From Marisa cornuarietis (taxonomy: Eukaryota > Mollusca > Gastropoda > Architaenioglossa > Ampullariidae): a stretch of 64,000 nucleotides of DNA. The position numbers were made by a program, and so were the translations under genes. The notes under the pieces are model-generated. The model saw only the letters and a list, made by a program, of their open reading frames with translations, searched no databases and was not told the DNA's origin. The stretch covers positions 20,842,501 to 20,906,500 of the forward strand of contig SMMW01000001.1 in the NCBI GenBank assembly GCA_004794655.1, read 5' to 3'. Of this stretch, positions 57,101 to 64,000 are shown piece by piece (the stretch's first letter is position 1; each line of letters opens with the position of its first letter).

Positions 57101-60100
57101 TTACCTCTTGGAAAACGAGCTGGATAAATGCATCAAGCAGGGGTCACTAAAAGAGTCTTCAAACATGTTACACAGTCCAGATTTTTTTTTTTTAACAAGT
57201 CTTACTACATCTGCAGGAACTAGCAAGTAACACGACCTTTTATCAAAGCTGCTTACTATCCTACCATGAACGTTGATCTACTGGACTGCCAGCAGACGAT
57301 TTTTTTCAATTAAGTCGGAGAGCCGCGAGAACGAGGCTCGGAAAAAAAGCAGCTTCCGGTAGCGAACGATGACAACAATGGCAGCAGTAAAGGAATATAA
57401 ACAGCCAGGAAGTGGTAACTCCTGCAGCATGGAAGAATGCCATTGTGCAAGTTACAAATGTTTTGGTGTAAGTTTTTTTCGCCTTCCGTGGCCAGGTATA
57501 TCAAAAGAGCAAGAAGAGTGGCGAGCGGCTCTCATTCATGCTAAAGGCCAGCGGATTCGGTCCGATTTCCGTTTCCGGAGACGCAGCACGACGATGGAAT
57601 CTACGTCCATCATCGTGCTGCGTCTCCGGAAACGGAAATTGGATTGAATCCCGCTAGCCGAGACTAGCGGTTCAGAACTTCGCAAGAGGCTAAGCGTTGG
57701 TCTCGGCATTTCGTCAGCAGTCCAGTAGATCAACGTTCATGATCCTACTTATGCTAGAAACACTTGGCATGTATTTTCTGATTTTTTTAAGCACCTAATT
57801 AAAATATATGCTCAGGACAACACCCACCAAACTGGATGTGGGCAAGTTTGGTAGTCTGGTTCACCTACAGGAGCTACGGCTGCGTGGAGTGTTGGGGCTG
57901 GTGCTGCCCACATTTACCTTCAACGGCAGTTTATCAGAACTAGCACATCTGAAGCATCTTCGCTCATTGGTAGGATCATTGTTAATGTTAACGGAAAGTG
58001 AGCAGGGGTATACAGGAATAAACATGCATTCACAATTGTTTCTGTTTTATTAACATGAGGGTAGATATGTAGTTGAATTGTTAGAGCACAAGGTTCTGAA
58101 GCTAGAAGCACCCACTAGCCATTTTTAAACCTTTGTTGACCCGAGTTATTGAATTATTACCTGATCCCCATAAAGGGTTGCGAAGGAAAAGGTGGCAAGG
58201 GATAGGAAATGGGCACCAACCTCCCAAAAAGCTAGTGCCAAAATAAGAGCAGTCTCTTTCTATCTCACTCTACAACAGTTGAATGGTTACAGGGCTACTC
58301 TTACTTTATTATCATGAAGCCAACTCTTTTTGTGTTTTATCATAACGTTAACTTTTCTAATGTCTTATTATCATGAAGTTCTCTTCTTGTGTCTTATTTT
58401 CTTTAGTCTCTGACATCCTTGCATGCTATGCGGGACAGCGACTTTAATTTCTTGGCTGACATGAAGCATTTGAGAGAGCTTGAATTGGGCAACTGTCTCA
58501 ACTGGACATCTCAGGTTGGTGCATCCAGAAAATCTTAATAAATAATAGTAATAAAAGCCATTAAAGCCAATGAAACAAAAATTCACATTTAATTGTCACA
58601 TTGTTTTGTCTGCAACATTCATAAACACACCAAATAAAGATTAAGGGTTTTCCCTCTGGATCATAGCTTTTCTCCAGAAAGATCACAGGTTAGTCGTCCT
58701 AAAGATAAATAGGTCTAAAGTGCAGTTGCTTGCTCGCAATTGGAGTCCTCGGTTGTGCCAGCTGCCCTGTGTTCAGCTGTGGCTTGGGTGAAAGAACTTA
58801 TTTGCAATGATTCTTTGTCTTGGATTGTGAGCCTGTATCTGCTGGTGTGCTGTGGTCCTGTTAGATTGGCACCTTTAAGTTGGTTGTCACATTATCGATG
58901 TTGGACTTTTGGAGCATGGTACAGACTTCAACAGGCAAAGATGTCAGAGGCACAAGGGCATATACTTTAGATCTCAGATGCCTGGTTGTAAATCCTTTAG
59001 AAAATTATTTAATAACTGCAGCAGCCTGTGTCATTCTGTTCAGGACACCCTCACCCCTTCATAGTTTGTTTCTTTTTTGTTAACCTGGTTTGCTCATTCG
59101 TTTGCCCCCGAGGGCCCAGCATCTCATGCCAGGATATTATTTTCCAACAAACTCTCCCCCATCCCACTCTCTCAAACTATGCCACCTCCCTCTTCAACTT
59201 CATACCATTATTTGTGGCAGCAGAGACATTGTCTTCATTTGAGTCCCTGGCCATGCTGCCATCCCAGACAATGTTCGAACTGAAAAGGCTGCCAAGGCCT
59301 CTTGCCAATCTGGTCAATTGCAGTCACTGATGTCATCAGACTGTAAGTCTGTCTTTACAGCCCATGTTCAGTCCCTGCGATAGTGCCTTCCATCGTAACG
59401 TTACCTTGTCGAATATTATGTCCACAGTGGGCTGGCGTTCGACTTTTTTTTTTTTTTCTTTCTTTTTTCAGATATCTTTCCACGCACGTTGCTTCTCTTG
59501 CACTATTGGGACCGATCTCGACAGCACAACAGGCCACCTTGTGACTTTCACAGGTGGTTTGTATGTACTTCCCTTCACCTGATCTTTATTCTCCTATGGT
59601 CATGTTATCTGGTAAAGTCAAAGAAGAAATATAATTTTGAGAGTAAATTCTCTTTCTTCAAGACTAGTGTATTGGCCCTGCGTTTGCCTTATATCTGTAA
59701 GAGTGCAATTCCTCACCTAAGTTTTTGGTTTTATTTACAGCCTCTGGTTTAATGATGGCCTTTTAGGCCACAAAATTCATTTTAACACATTACTTACCCT
59801 TTCATAATGTCCTTTCTCCTTATGTTGGTTTATTGTTAGTGATGTTATCATATCATCTGGGAGTCTTGTTTTTCATATTTTCAATGTAATATAACGCATG
59901 ATAAAACCTTAGTTTCTGGCACAGCGTTAAGCACAGACATCAAACTACAAACCATCCACATACCAATGAATATTCCTTCTCTCAGCTATATTTGCTTTGG
60001 TTCCAGTAGCTAGTTTTTTGCTATGCATGATCATTGTTGATCCAGACCTCAAGAGACACGGCAGAAAGTTTATGCAGAAACAAATATCCATAATCCCTTC

Positions 60101-63100
60101 TCAGGGTTTATACACAAGGTGGTTGGCCTGGTTGTGAATACATGGGCACTGAGCCCTGACGGGTACTTTGTCATGTAAAACTTTTACCCACTGTCTTCAA
60201 AAATATTAAGCATTTATAAAATAATTTCACGAAATGGGAAGGTGATGCTCAGCAGCATGTAAAAAGATGATGCTGATGGTTTCCTCCAGGTACTTCAGTT
60301 TCCTTCACTCTGTGCTGCCTGTTTGTGTGAAGTGGGTATGAGTGTTCACATACGACGGTGCATTTTATACCTGCCCTTAAAAGGTAGTGTCTGTGTGTAT
60401 GTAAAGCGCTTTGAGCCCATCTTTGTGCCAGGGATAGGTACTACATCAGTACGATGATGATAAGCCCGCCCCCTTCCCTCTTGCTACTTTACCCATCTTT
60501 CTCGCAGAATCACTATATTTTTCTGTTCCTGTTACTTGATGCCTTTTGTTTTCTGTTTCGTCAGTACTGTCGTTTTCTTTCGTCCCTTTGTTCTGTGTCT
60601 ACTTAGTCCACGTCTCTTCCTCGTTTTAAGCGCTAAGAGCATGCTCTCTATGAGTGTGAATATGCGATATAAAAATCTTCACTATTATTATTATTATTAT
60701 TATTATAAGGAGAAAACCAAATAATTCATCCAAAATCTGTGGAAAAACAAAGGCATTTAATGCGTAATTTGGGGGTGAGGGTGGGGGAAGAGAACTTTGA
60801 AACTTAGAGAATTATGGGATGTACATCATTGTTGCCTCGTCAGGTGTTATGTAGTCTTGTACAACAGCCTGTTTCCTGTTCTCTTCAGACATACTTGCTG
60901 TTAGGTGAATTGCGAGAGTTGCGGCACCTTCGACTAGAATGTGGTGGGGAGATACCCGACGTAGGTCTGGGCGATGCTTTGTCGTATCTAACAAAGTAAG
61001 TTATTCATTGAAAGCGGCCTCATCTTTTTAGCCACATCCTATTCTGGTAAAAGTTGAATCACCTTTGAACTACACTTTATGTTTTTTTAAAAGTGAAAAG
61101 AATTAACTCTGCGAGTAAGATAGTTTCAGGATATTTTTTAAGAGGTTTTTTTTTTTTGAGGTTTTCTTCCACACCATTCTGACTGGACAAGCTGTTTGTC
61201 TGTGCAGACTTGAGCGTTTGGAGCTGATTCTGTTTGTGATCCCAGCCTCTCTCAACAAAGCTTTGTCAGAACTCACCTGTTTGCACACATTGGCCCTATG
61301 GCCCGACACTGGCTGTGGCATCTTGGTAAGCAACAATGTTATGGAGAGCTTGGGCTTAAAGACCAACCTGAATAGTTTGCGGTTTTTTACGATATCGGTA
61401 GACGTAGGCGATATAAAGCTAACCTGTAAATTTCAGCCTCCAAAACCCATCCATTAATTATCCGCTAGCAAAGTACGCGATTCGCACCTGAGATCAACTA
61501 CGTCATGCTGGTACACCATTCACAACATTGCCAGCAGTCAACACCAAACAGAGGGAAAGAATGAGTAACGGTTTGGATTATTTGGACATTGAAAGTCAGC
61601 ATTTCTGGTGCTAAAGTAGCAGTTTTTCAGAATCACAACACAAGCAGACTTTCAGTGTCCAAATAATCCCAAATCTCGCTCATTCTCTCTCTCTTTGTTT
61701 GGTGTTGACTGCTGGCAATGTTGTGAATGGGGTACTAGTGTGACTTAACAGATTGCAGGTGCGAATTGCATACTTTGCTAGCGGATAATCAATTATCAGA
61801 TCGGTTTTGAAGGCTGAAATTTACAGGTTACTTTTATATTCCCTATATCTACCGATGTCTGCAAAAGACGCAAACCATTCAGGTTGGTCTTTAAGCACTC
61901 AGAATGTGTGCATAAACATGAAGTAACTGTGTGCAAGTGGGACAGCAAGTGTAAGAATGTATATGCACACTCGTTTGTAATGTGGTCCTCTTGCATGTGA
62001 CTGGATAAAATATGTTGTCTATTTGTGTAGAAAATGAAATGAAATGAAATGTGCAGCTGAGAAGTTTTTACTGGTTTTCTTTGTTCAAAAATGCGCTGGT
62101 GAGGCCACGCTTGACGTCAATGTGCTGAACAGCTACCGCCTAGTTTCTAACTTGTCTTTTCTCTCTAAGATCATATAGAAAATAGTTTTATGTACAGCTC
62201 TGGGCCTACTTACAAGAGCACCATCTTATCCCACAAGCTCAGTCGGCATATAGACCTTTCCACAGCACTGAGACCACTCTTATTAAGGTAACGACAGACA
62301 TTATCTGCCCTTGACGGTGGTGATGTTTCTCTGTTAACTCTACTCGACCTATCTGCTGCATTCGACACTATAGACCACTCTCTGCTCCTTCATAGACTCC
62401 ACACCCTCTATGGAATTTCTGGACCTGCCCTCTCATGGTTCAACTCCTATCTCACTGATAGGACCCAGACTGTGTTTGTTGACGGTCAAACATCTCACCC
62501 TGCTCCACTTCTCTGTGGTGTTCCCCAAGGCTCAGTACTTGGCCCAGTTCTGCTTATCCTGTACACTAAACCACTTTCATCATGTATCCAGTCTCACCAG
62601 GTTTCTCATCAATCCTATGCTGATGACACGCAGCTTTACTGTTCCACTCCACCGGCTGAGTCTCACTCTGCTATTAGCTCTCTAGAAGCTTGTATTAGCG
62701 ATGTCAAGGGCTGGATGGTAAAAAACAAGCTTAAACTAAACGATGATAAAACGGAAGTCCTCTTGTGCTACAGAAGAAGACATCAACCTTCGCTCGTCAG
62801 TCTGCCCAATCACATCAAGGTGGGCAACAGCAACATCACCTTCACGTCATCCGTTAGGAATCTGGGATTTATTGTCACTGCAGACATGACCCTTGATAAA
62901 TATGTTACAGCTGTCTGTCAGTCTGCCTATTATGATAAACATATTACAGCTGTCTGTCAGTCTGCCTGTTATGATAAACATATTACAGCTGTCTGTCAGT
63001 CTGCTTATTATGAGCTCCATAAGATCAGCACCATCCATCACTTTCTCGCACTACCAACACTCTTGTCTGTGCGTTTGTTCTTTCTCAACTTGACTACTGC

Positions 63101-64000
63101 AACTCCTTGCTGGCAGGCTGCCCCTCATCCCTCATTCAGAGACTCCAGAAGGTACAGAACTCCGCTGCATGTCTGGCGCCACGAAACGAGACCATGCCAC
63201 TCCTCTCATTTTCCACACTGGCTACCCATCCCTTCTCGCATTCAGTACAAACTGTGCTGTTTTAATTTCTTTGCTGGCTCCTGCCCTATTTCTGAACTTC
63301 TCTTCCGTTATGTTCTGGCCAGACAACTACGCTCTTCGTCTGATGACCGTATCCTAACTGTTCCTGTCACCAGAACAACATATGGTCACAGGATTTTTGG
63401 CTACTGTGCAGCAAAACAATAGAACTCTCTCCCTTTCCATATCCGCCACCTTCCTACAATTGAATCCTTTAAATCTGCACTGAGAACTTACCTCTTCCTT
63501 GAGCATTACTCCTAACACAGTCCACAATGCTAGTCCTTCTTACGCCCTCTTCCTACTTCTCTACCCATCTTTCTCTGCAGAATCACTATATTCTCTGTTC
63601 CTGTTACTTGGTACCTTTTTGTGTTTTCTTTGTTTTCTGTTTGTCATCAGTACTTTTGTTTATTCTTCCGTCCCTCGTTTTCTATCCATTTAGTCCATGT
63701 CTCTTCCCCGTTTTAAGCGCTAATAGCATGCTCTTTATGTGTGAATATGTGCTATAAAAATCTTCATTTATTTATTTTATTATTATTATTATTAAAATGA
63801 CCGATTGACATTTTTCATAGATCCTTGCATTGTAATGTATGTGTGTTAATGCAGCCAGCAACAGTCAACTCGAACGCTGTAGCCGCTGTCCTCAATGTCA
63901 AGCAGTTGCAAGTCTTGGAGTGGGGTTTAATGGTCAAAGAGTCCTCTGCACACTCCCAGTTACTGCTGCAGCAGACTGAGGAGAACAGCACCATACCAGT
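45134..64000 (+). CDS. MBD - PHD-like - F-box - LRR protein (runs off the window)
   Basis: Coding starts at ATG 45275, which has an in-frame TAA six bases before it. Exons: 45275-47045, 48178-48234, 48901-49001, 49822-49849, 50149-50818, 51724-51904, 53439-54563, 55014-55495, 55876-55927, 56157-56243, 56514-56725, 57816-57969, 58407-58514, 60889-60995, 61208-61325, 63855 onward. All junctions are GT-AG and in phase, giving about 1,800 residues so far. Order: disordered Ser/Lys/Glu-rich region (1-600); methyl-CpG-binding domain (about 606-675); RG-rich acidic linker; PHD-like finger (892-938); Pro/Ser spacer; F-box (about 1448-1495); leucine-rich repeats (from about 1500). Inferred role: nuclear SCF (Skp1-cullin-F-box) substrate receptor directed to methylated DNA. 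I recognise no named vertebrate counterpart; an insect MBD/F-box protein such as Drosophila six-banded might be related, but I am not sure. Confidence 0.88.
45275..47045 (+). CDS. MBD/F-box gene: long N-terminal exon
   Basis: 590 codons in one exon, rich in Ser, Lys, Glu, Asp and Asn with almost no aromatic residues, so predicted disordered. It contains acidic runs (NVSDNECEVTDEEQ) and basic runs near the end (KTKKKIMN, SRQKTNKKRS). It ends KR|GTGAAC in phase 1. CpG is very rare (about five in 960 bp from 46021). An upstream non-coding exon seems to begin at 45134 after TTTTTTTCCAG. Confidence 0.85.
47260..47970 (+). mobile_element. Decayed LINE 3' region in intron
   Basis: The plus strand, with stops, gives YGECTFSVTIWYGKTTLKQK, NRVVRAASKTIGSDLHSAGT, VHKIVSGES, then a shifted GVRYKHI-stop-TRLSCLRNSYY. 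These match the C-terminus of Rex/L2-like LINEs (FS.T.WYG, NR.VR.ASKIIG, LPSGRRYR...RLKNSF). A GT-rich 3' UTR ends near GGCAAATAAATGAATTTTC. Confidence 0.7.
48178..48234 (+). CDS. MBD/F-box gene: 57 nt linker exon
   Basis: Encodes GASDTTLNKAQYLIPMKEHG with both ends split in phase 1; the final Gly is completed by the next exon. It is the lead-in to the MBD. Confidence 0.8.
48901..49001 (+). CDS. MBD/F-box gene: MBD exon 1
   Basis: Encodes GWLREVVFRGIFTETSSGQK and PADIYYITPEKRKL, the MBD core. By alignment with MeCP2, R618 matches R111 and D632 matches D121. The loop between them is about four residues longer than in MeCP2. Donor CTT|GTAAGT, phase 0. Confidence 0.9.
49822..49849 (+). CDS. MBD/F-box gene: 28 nt microexon in the MBD
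   Basis: Only 28 nt between TTTCTTTCACAG and T|GTAAGT, encoding RSKVQVAQY. Its first Arg (R644) aligns with the second DNA-contacting arginine of MeCP2 (R133, FRSKVEL). Confidence 0.87.
50149..50818 (+). CDS. MBD/F-box gene: MBD end and RG-rich acidic linker
   Basis: Begins by completing a Leu codon (YLRDRPSVPL), then EENFTFLRVPLFEEPWEFVR. A Ser-rich run and a short TRTRGRGRGWLRG box follow, then an acidic stretch (DDGEGLSLGDE). Ends KFKFPS + AG|GTAGTG, phase 2. Confidence 0.87.
51724..51904 (+). CDS. MBD/F-box gene: PHD-like zinc finger exon
   Basis: Encodes CTNSCPGLNGQPPELQC followed by CVCMCLFHHQCVN and FRCL. With the RC at the start of the next exon this gives C892, C896, C908/C911, H916 or H917, C919, C935 and C938, a Cys4-His-Cys3-like order as in PHD fingers. 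Spacing is not canonical, so the fold is inferred. Donor TTG|GTAAGC. Confidence 0.83.
52590..53130 (-). mobile_element. Reverse-oriented retroposon end in intron
   Basis: At 52598-52700 the sequence (TAATAATAATAAAATAAAC...AAAAGCATGCTCTCAGC...AAGACATAGAC) is the reverse complement of the 3' end of the 62 kb LINE (GTCTCTTCC...GCGCTAATAGCATGC...TTATTATT). The rest, to about 53130, is repetitive-looking but unassigned. Confidence 0.5.
53439..54563 (+). CDS. MBD/F-box gene: Pro/Ser-rich exon
   Basis: Phase 0 on both sides. The first two residues (RC) complete the zinc finger. About 330 residues of Pro/Ser/Thr/Val-rich sequence follow, with a loose internal repeat (SSPAEKNS.PLP.PAPS, four or five times from about 54045 to 54400). 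A short ordered piece follows, LALKINNRHIVVPPYCLL.SKEAVK, running into the next exon. Confidence 0.83.
55014..55495 (+). CDS. MBD/F-box gene: spacer and start of F-box
   Basis: Begins VVLPPGTFSMPP, continuing the ordered piece. A Ser/Thr-rich repeat follows (LDVPSTSDVP, DIPSTSDA, LDVSSKSDD). The exon ends MHRLFGGFDAMLQIFRFLQI + PDLM, the first helix of an F-box. Donor CA|GTAAGT. Confidence 0.84.
55876..55927 (+). CDS. MBD/F-box gene: 52 nt F-box core exon
   Basis: Completes HASQVCSTWLQIARQRTL, which carries the F-box signature of a Cys/Ser-x-W helix (VCSTW...A). Phase 2 in, phase 0 out. Together with the previous exon it predicts Skp1 binding. Confidence 0.84.
56157..56243 (+). CDS. MBD/F-box gene: F-box end / LRR cap
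   Basis: Encodes WQSVNLKDFVVADWEKALKF and ends CGTQKL. The LW..VNLKDF transition is usual between an F-box and the first leucine-rich repeat. Confidence 0.82.
56514..56725 (+). CDS. MBD/F-box gene: LRR exon A
   Basis: Encodes WQSLLENLDLLVGLRHIEFG and VEKLTQLEVFKAEHITLFTD, two Leu-rich repeats. Donor TG|GTTAGT, phase 2. Confidence 0.82.
57265..57741 (+). mobile_element. Small inverted-repeat DNA transposon with THAP-like fragment
   Basis: Perfect 25 bp terminal inverted repeats (CATGAACGTTGATCTACTGG...) lie at 57265-57289 and 57717-57741. They are flanked by the direct repeat ATCCTAC on both sides (57258-57264 and 57742-57748), a 7 bp target duplication. Inside, 57369-57647 encodes a short protein whose first part (SCSMEEC...GVSFFRLP...EEWRAAL) resembles the start of a THAP zinc finger, the DNA-binding domain of P-element-type transposases. 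A near-perfect 46 bp hairpin (57553-57598 and 57606-57651) has replaced the rest. It is a non-autonomous deletion derivative in an intron of the MBD/F-box gene. Confidence 0.9.
57816..57969 (+). CDS. MBD/F-box gene: LRR exon B
   Basis: Encodes VGKFGSLVHLQELRLRGVLG and LSELAHLKHLRSL. Acceptor ATGCTCAG, donor TTG|GTAGGA. Confidence 0.83.
58065..58262 (+). mobile_element. Degenerate tRNA-derived SINE in intron
   Basis: GTAGTTGAATTGTTAGAGCAC is a decayed tRNA head. Further on, CCTGATCCCCATAAAGGGTT and GGAAAAGGTGGCAAGGGATAGG match the body of the SINE at 5.5 kb. Confidence 0.5.
58407..58514 (+). CDS. MBD/F-box gene: LRR exon C
   Basis: 36 codons, phase 0 on both sides, with MKHLRELELGNCLNW. Donor CAG|GTTGGT. 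Confidence 0.83.
58515..60235. other. Intron; no recognised feature
   Basis: Intron of the MBD/F-box gene. Open frames around 59028-59330 and 59489-59752 lack matching splice phases. I see no gene or known repeat in it. Confidence 0.5.
60236..60450 (+). mobile_element. Old SINE-like fragment
   Basis: GGTTTCCTCCAGGTACTTCAG resembles the central box of the 3.0 kb SINE. Further on, AAAGCGCTTTGAGCCC and GGGATAGGTACTACATCAGT resemble a common retroposon 3' end. Confidence 0.45.
60470..60715 (+). mobile_element. 5'-truncated 3' end of the 62 kb LINE family
   Basis: Closely follows the last about 230 bp of the 62 kb LINE: TTTCTC.CAGAATCACTATAT, then TAGTCCACGTCTCTTCCTCG, GCGCTAAGAGCATGCTCT and a (TTA)n tail. 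A solo end left by truncated insertion. Confidence 0.8.
60889..60995 (+). CDS. MBD/F-box gene: LRR exon D
   Basis: Encodes LGELRELRHLRLECGGEIPD and GDALSYLT, ending AA|GTAAGT. The next exon supplies A to give Lys. Confidence 0.83.
61208..61325 (+). CDS. MBD/F-box gene: LRR exon E
   Basis: Encodes LERLELILFVIPASLNKALS and ELTCLHTLALWPDTGCGIL. The donor TTG|GTAAGC is phase 0, matching the final exon. Read-through would add about 43 codons to a stop at 61455-61457, an alternative C-terminus discussed separately. Confidence 0.8.
61230..61990. repeat. Large inverted duplication including part of an LRR exon
   Basis: 61356-61605 is repeated in reverse complement at about 61645-61900 with a spacer of about 40 bp. 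Shared blocks include CTTAAAGACCAACCTGAAT, ACCTGTAAATTTCAGCC, TTATCCGCTAGCAAAGTA and TTGCCAGCAGTCAACACCAA. Weaker similarity continues outward into exon E (LTCLHTLAL versus LSHLHTVTS). The RNA would fold into a long hairpin. Confidence 0.85.
62085..63795 (+). mobile_element. LINE reverse transcriptase copy with 3' end
   Basis: A CR1/Jockey-type reverse transcriptase. Early part with stops (LNSYRLVSNLSFLSKII), then an open stretch to 63422 with LLDLSAAFDTIDHSLLL (first catalytic Asp), CGVPQGSVLGPVLL, SYADDTQLY (catalytic Asp pair intact), SDVKGWMVKNKLKLNDDKTE, and a partly shifted C-terminus. A 3' UTR with GCGCTAATAGCATGCTC and a (TTA)n tail ends near 63795. The 5' half is missing. It lies in the last visible intron, same strand as the host gene. 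Confidence 0.92.
62895..63011 (+). repeat. Three tandem 39 bp units inside the LINE frame
   Basis: GATAAA..TATTACAGCTGTCTG..., exactly 39 bp each at 62895-62933, 62934-62972 and 62973-63011, with three or fewer differences between neighbours. Each encodes DKHITAVCQSAYY or a close variant, so the frame is kept. Confidence 0.95.
63855..64000 (+). CDS. MBD/F-box gene: LRR exon F, cut by window end
   Basis: Acceptor TTAATGCAG, phase 0. Encodes PATVNSNAVAAVLNVKQLQV and LEWGLMVKES, then runs off the end with no stop or donor seen. Confidence 0.8.

Noticed and set aside
57369..57647. Short THAP-like frame as a host gene
   Set aside because: It lies wholly inside a 477 bp inverted-repeat element and its second half is hairpin sequence; best read as a transposon remnant.
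61426..61440. Alternative donor (CCT|GTAAAT) extending LRR exon E
   Set aside because: It would leave phase 1, which does not match the phase-0 final exon.

Overview
This is animal nuclear DNA. The genes are split by GT-AG introns, and the rest is rich in microsatellites, tRNA-derived SINEs, decayed non-LTR retrotransposons (LINEs) and small inverted-repeat DNA elements. There are no bacterial features. A lophotrochozoan invertebrate, most likely a mollusc, is my best guess. This rests on the repeat families (tRNA-SINEs with a short conserved central box, several LINE types with C-terminal zinc knuckles, long CA/TG and GATA arrays) and on a galaxin-like secreted cysteine-rich protein. I cannot name the species.

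Layout. 1-25.4 kb has no gene I can support. It holds a telomere-like patch, minisatellites, CA/TG/GATA arrays, three clear SINE copies, and LINE relics on both strands. 25.4-33.1 kb holds a complete five-exon plus-strand gene for a 356-residue secreted galaxin-like protein, behind a TATA-like box. Its introns contain a foldback element, two LINE fragments and long microsatellites. 33.1-39.0 kb is intergenic, with a GC-richer block at about 35.8-36.35 kb and one LINE relic. 39.0-43.3 kb holds nine in-phase coding exons of a minus-strand gene (at least 410 residues) that I do not recognise; its 5' exon was not found. 45.1 kb to the window end holds a large plus-strand gene, still open at 64,000. 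It has 16 coding exons with matching phases and about 1,800 residues so far.

The large gene is the most interesting object here. Its domain order is a long charged disordered N-terminus, a methyl-CpG-binding domain (MBD), an RG-rich acidic linker, a PHD-like zinc finger, a Pro/Ser-rich spacer, an F-box and leucine-rich repeats. This suggests an SCF-type ubiquitin ligase substrate receptor targeted to methylated DNA. The plan resembles the CXXC-PHD-F-box-LRR layout of the KDM2/FBXL19 family, but uses a different DNA-reading module. The gene lies in a CpG-poor half of the window, the pattern expected of a germline-methylated gene body in an invertebrate. The window therefore shows both a candidate methyl-CpG reader and the sequence footprint of methylation. 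The minus-strand gene lies head to head with it across about 1.8 kb.

All gene models come from hand reading of splice sites and codon phase. Domain calls come from motif recognition, without database searches.
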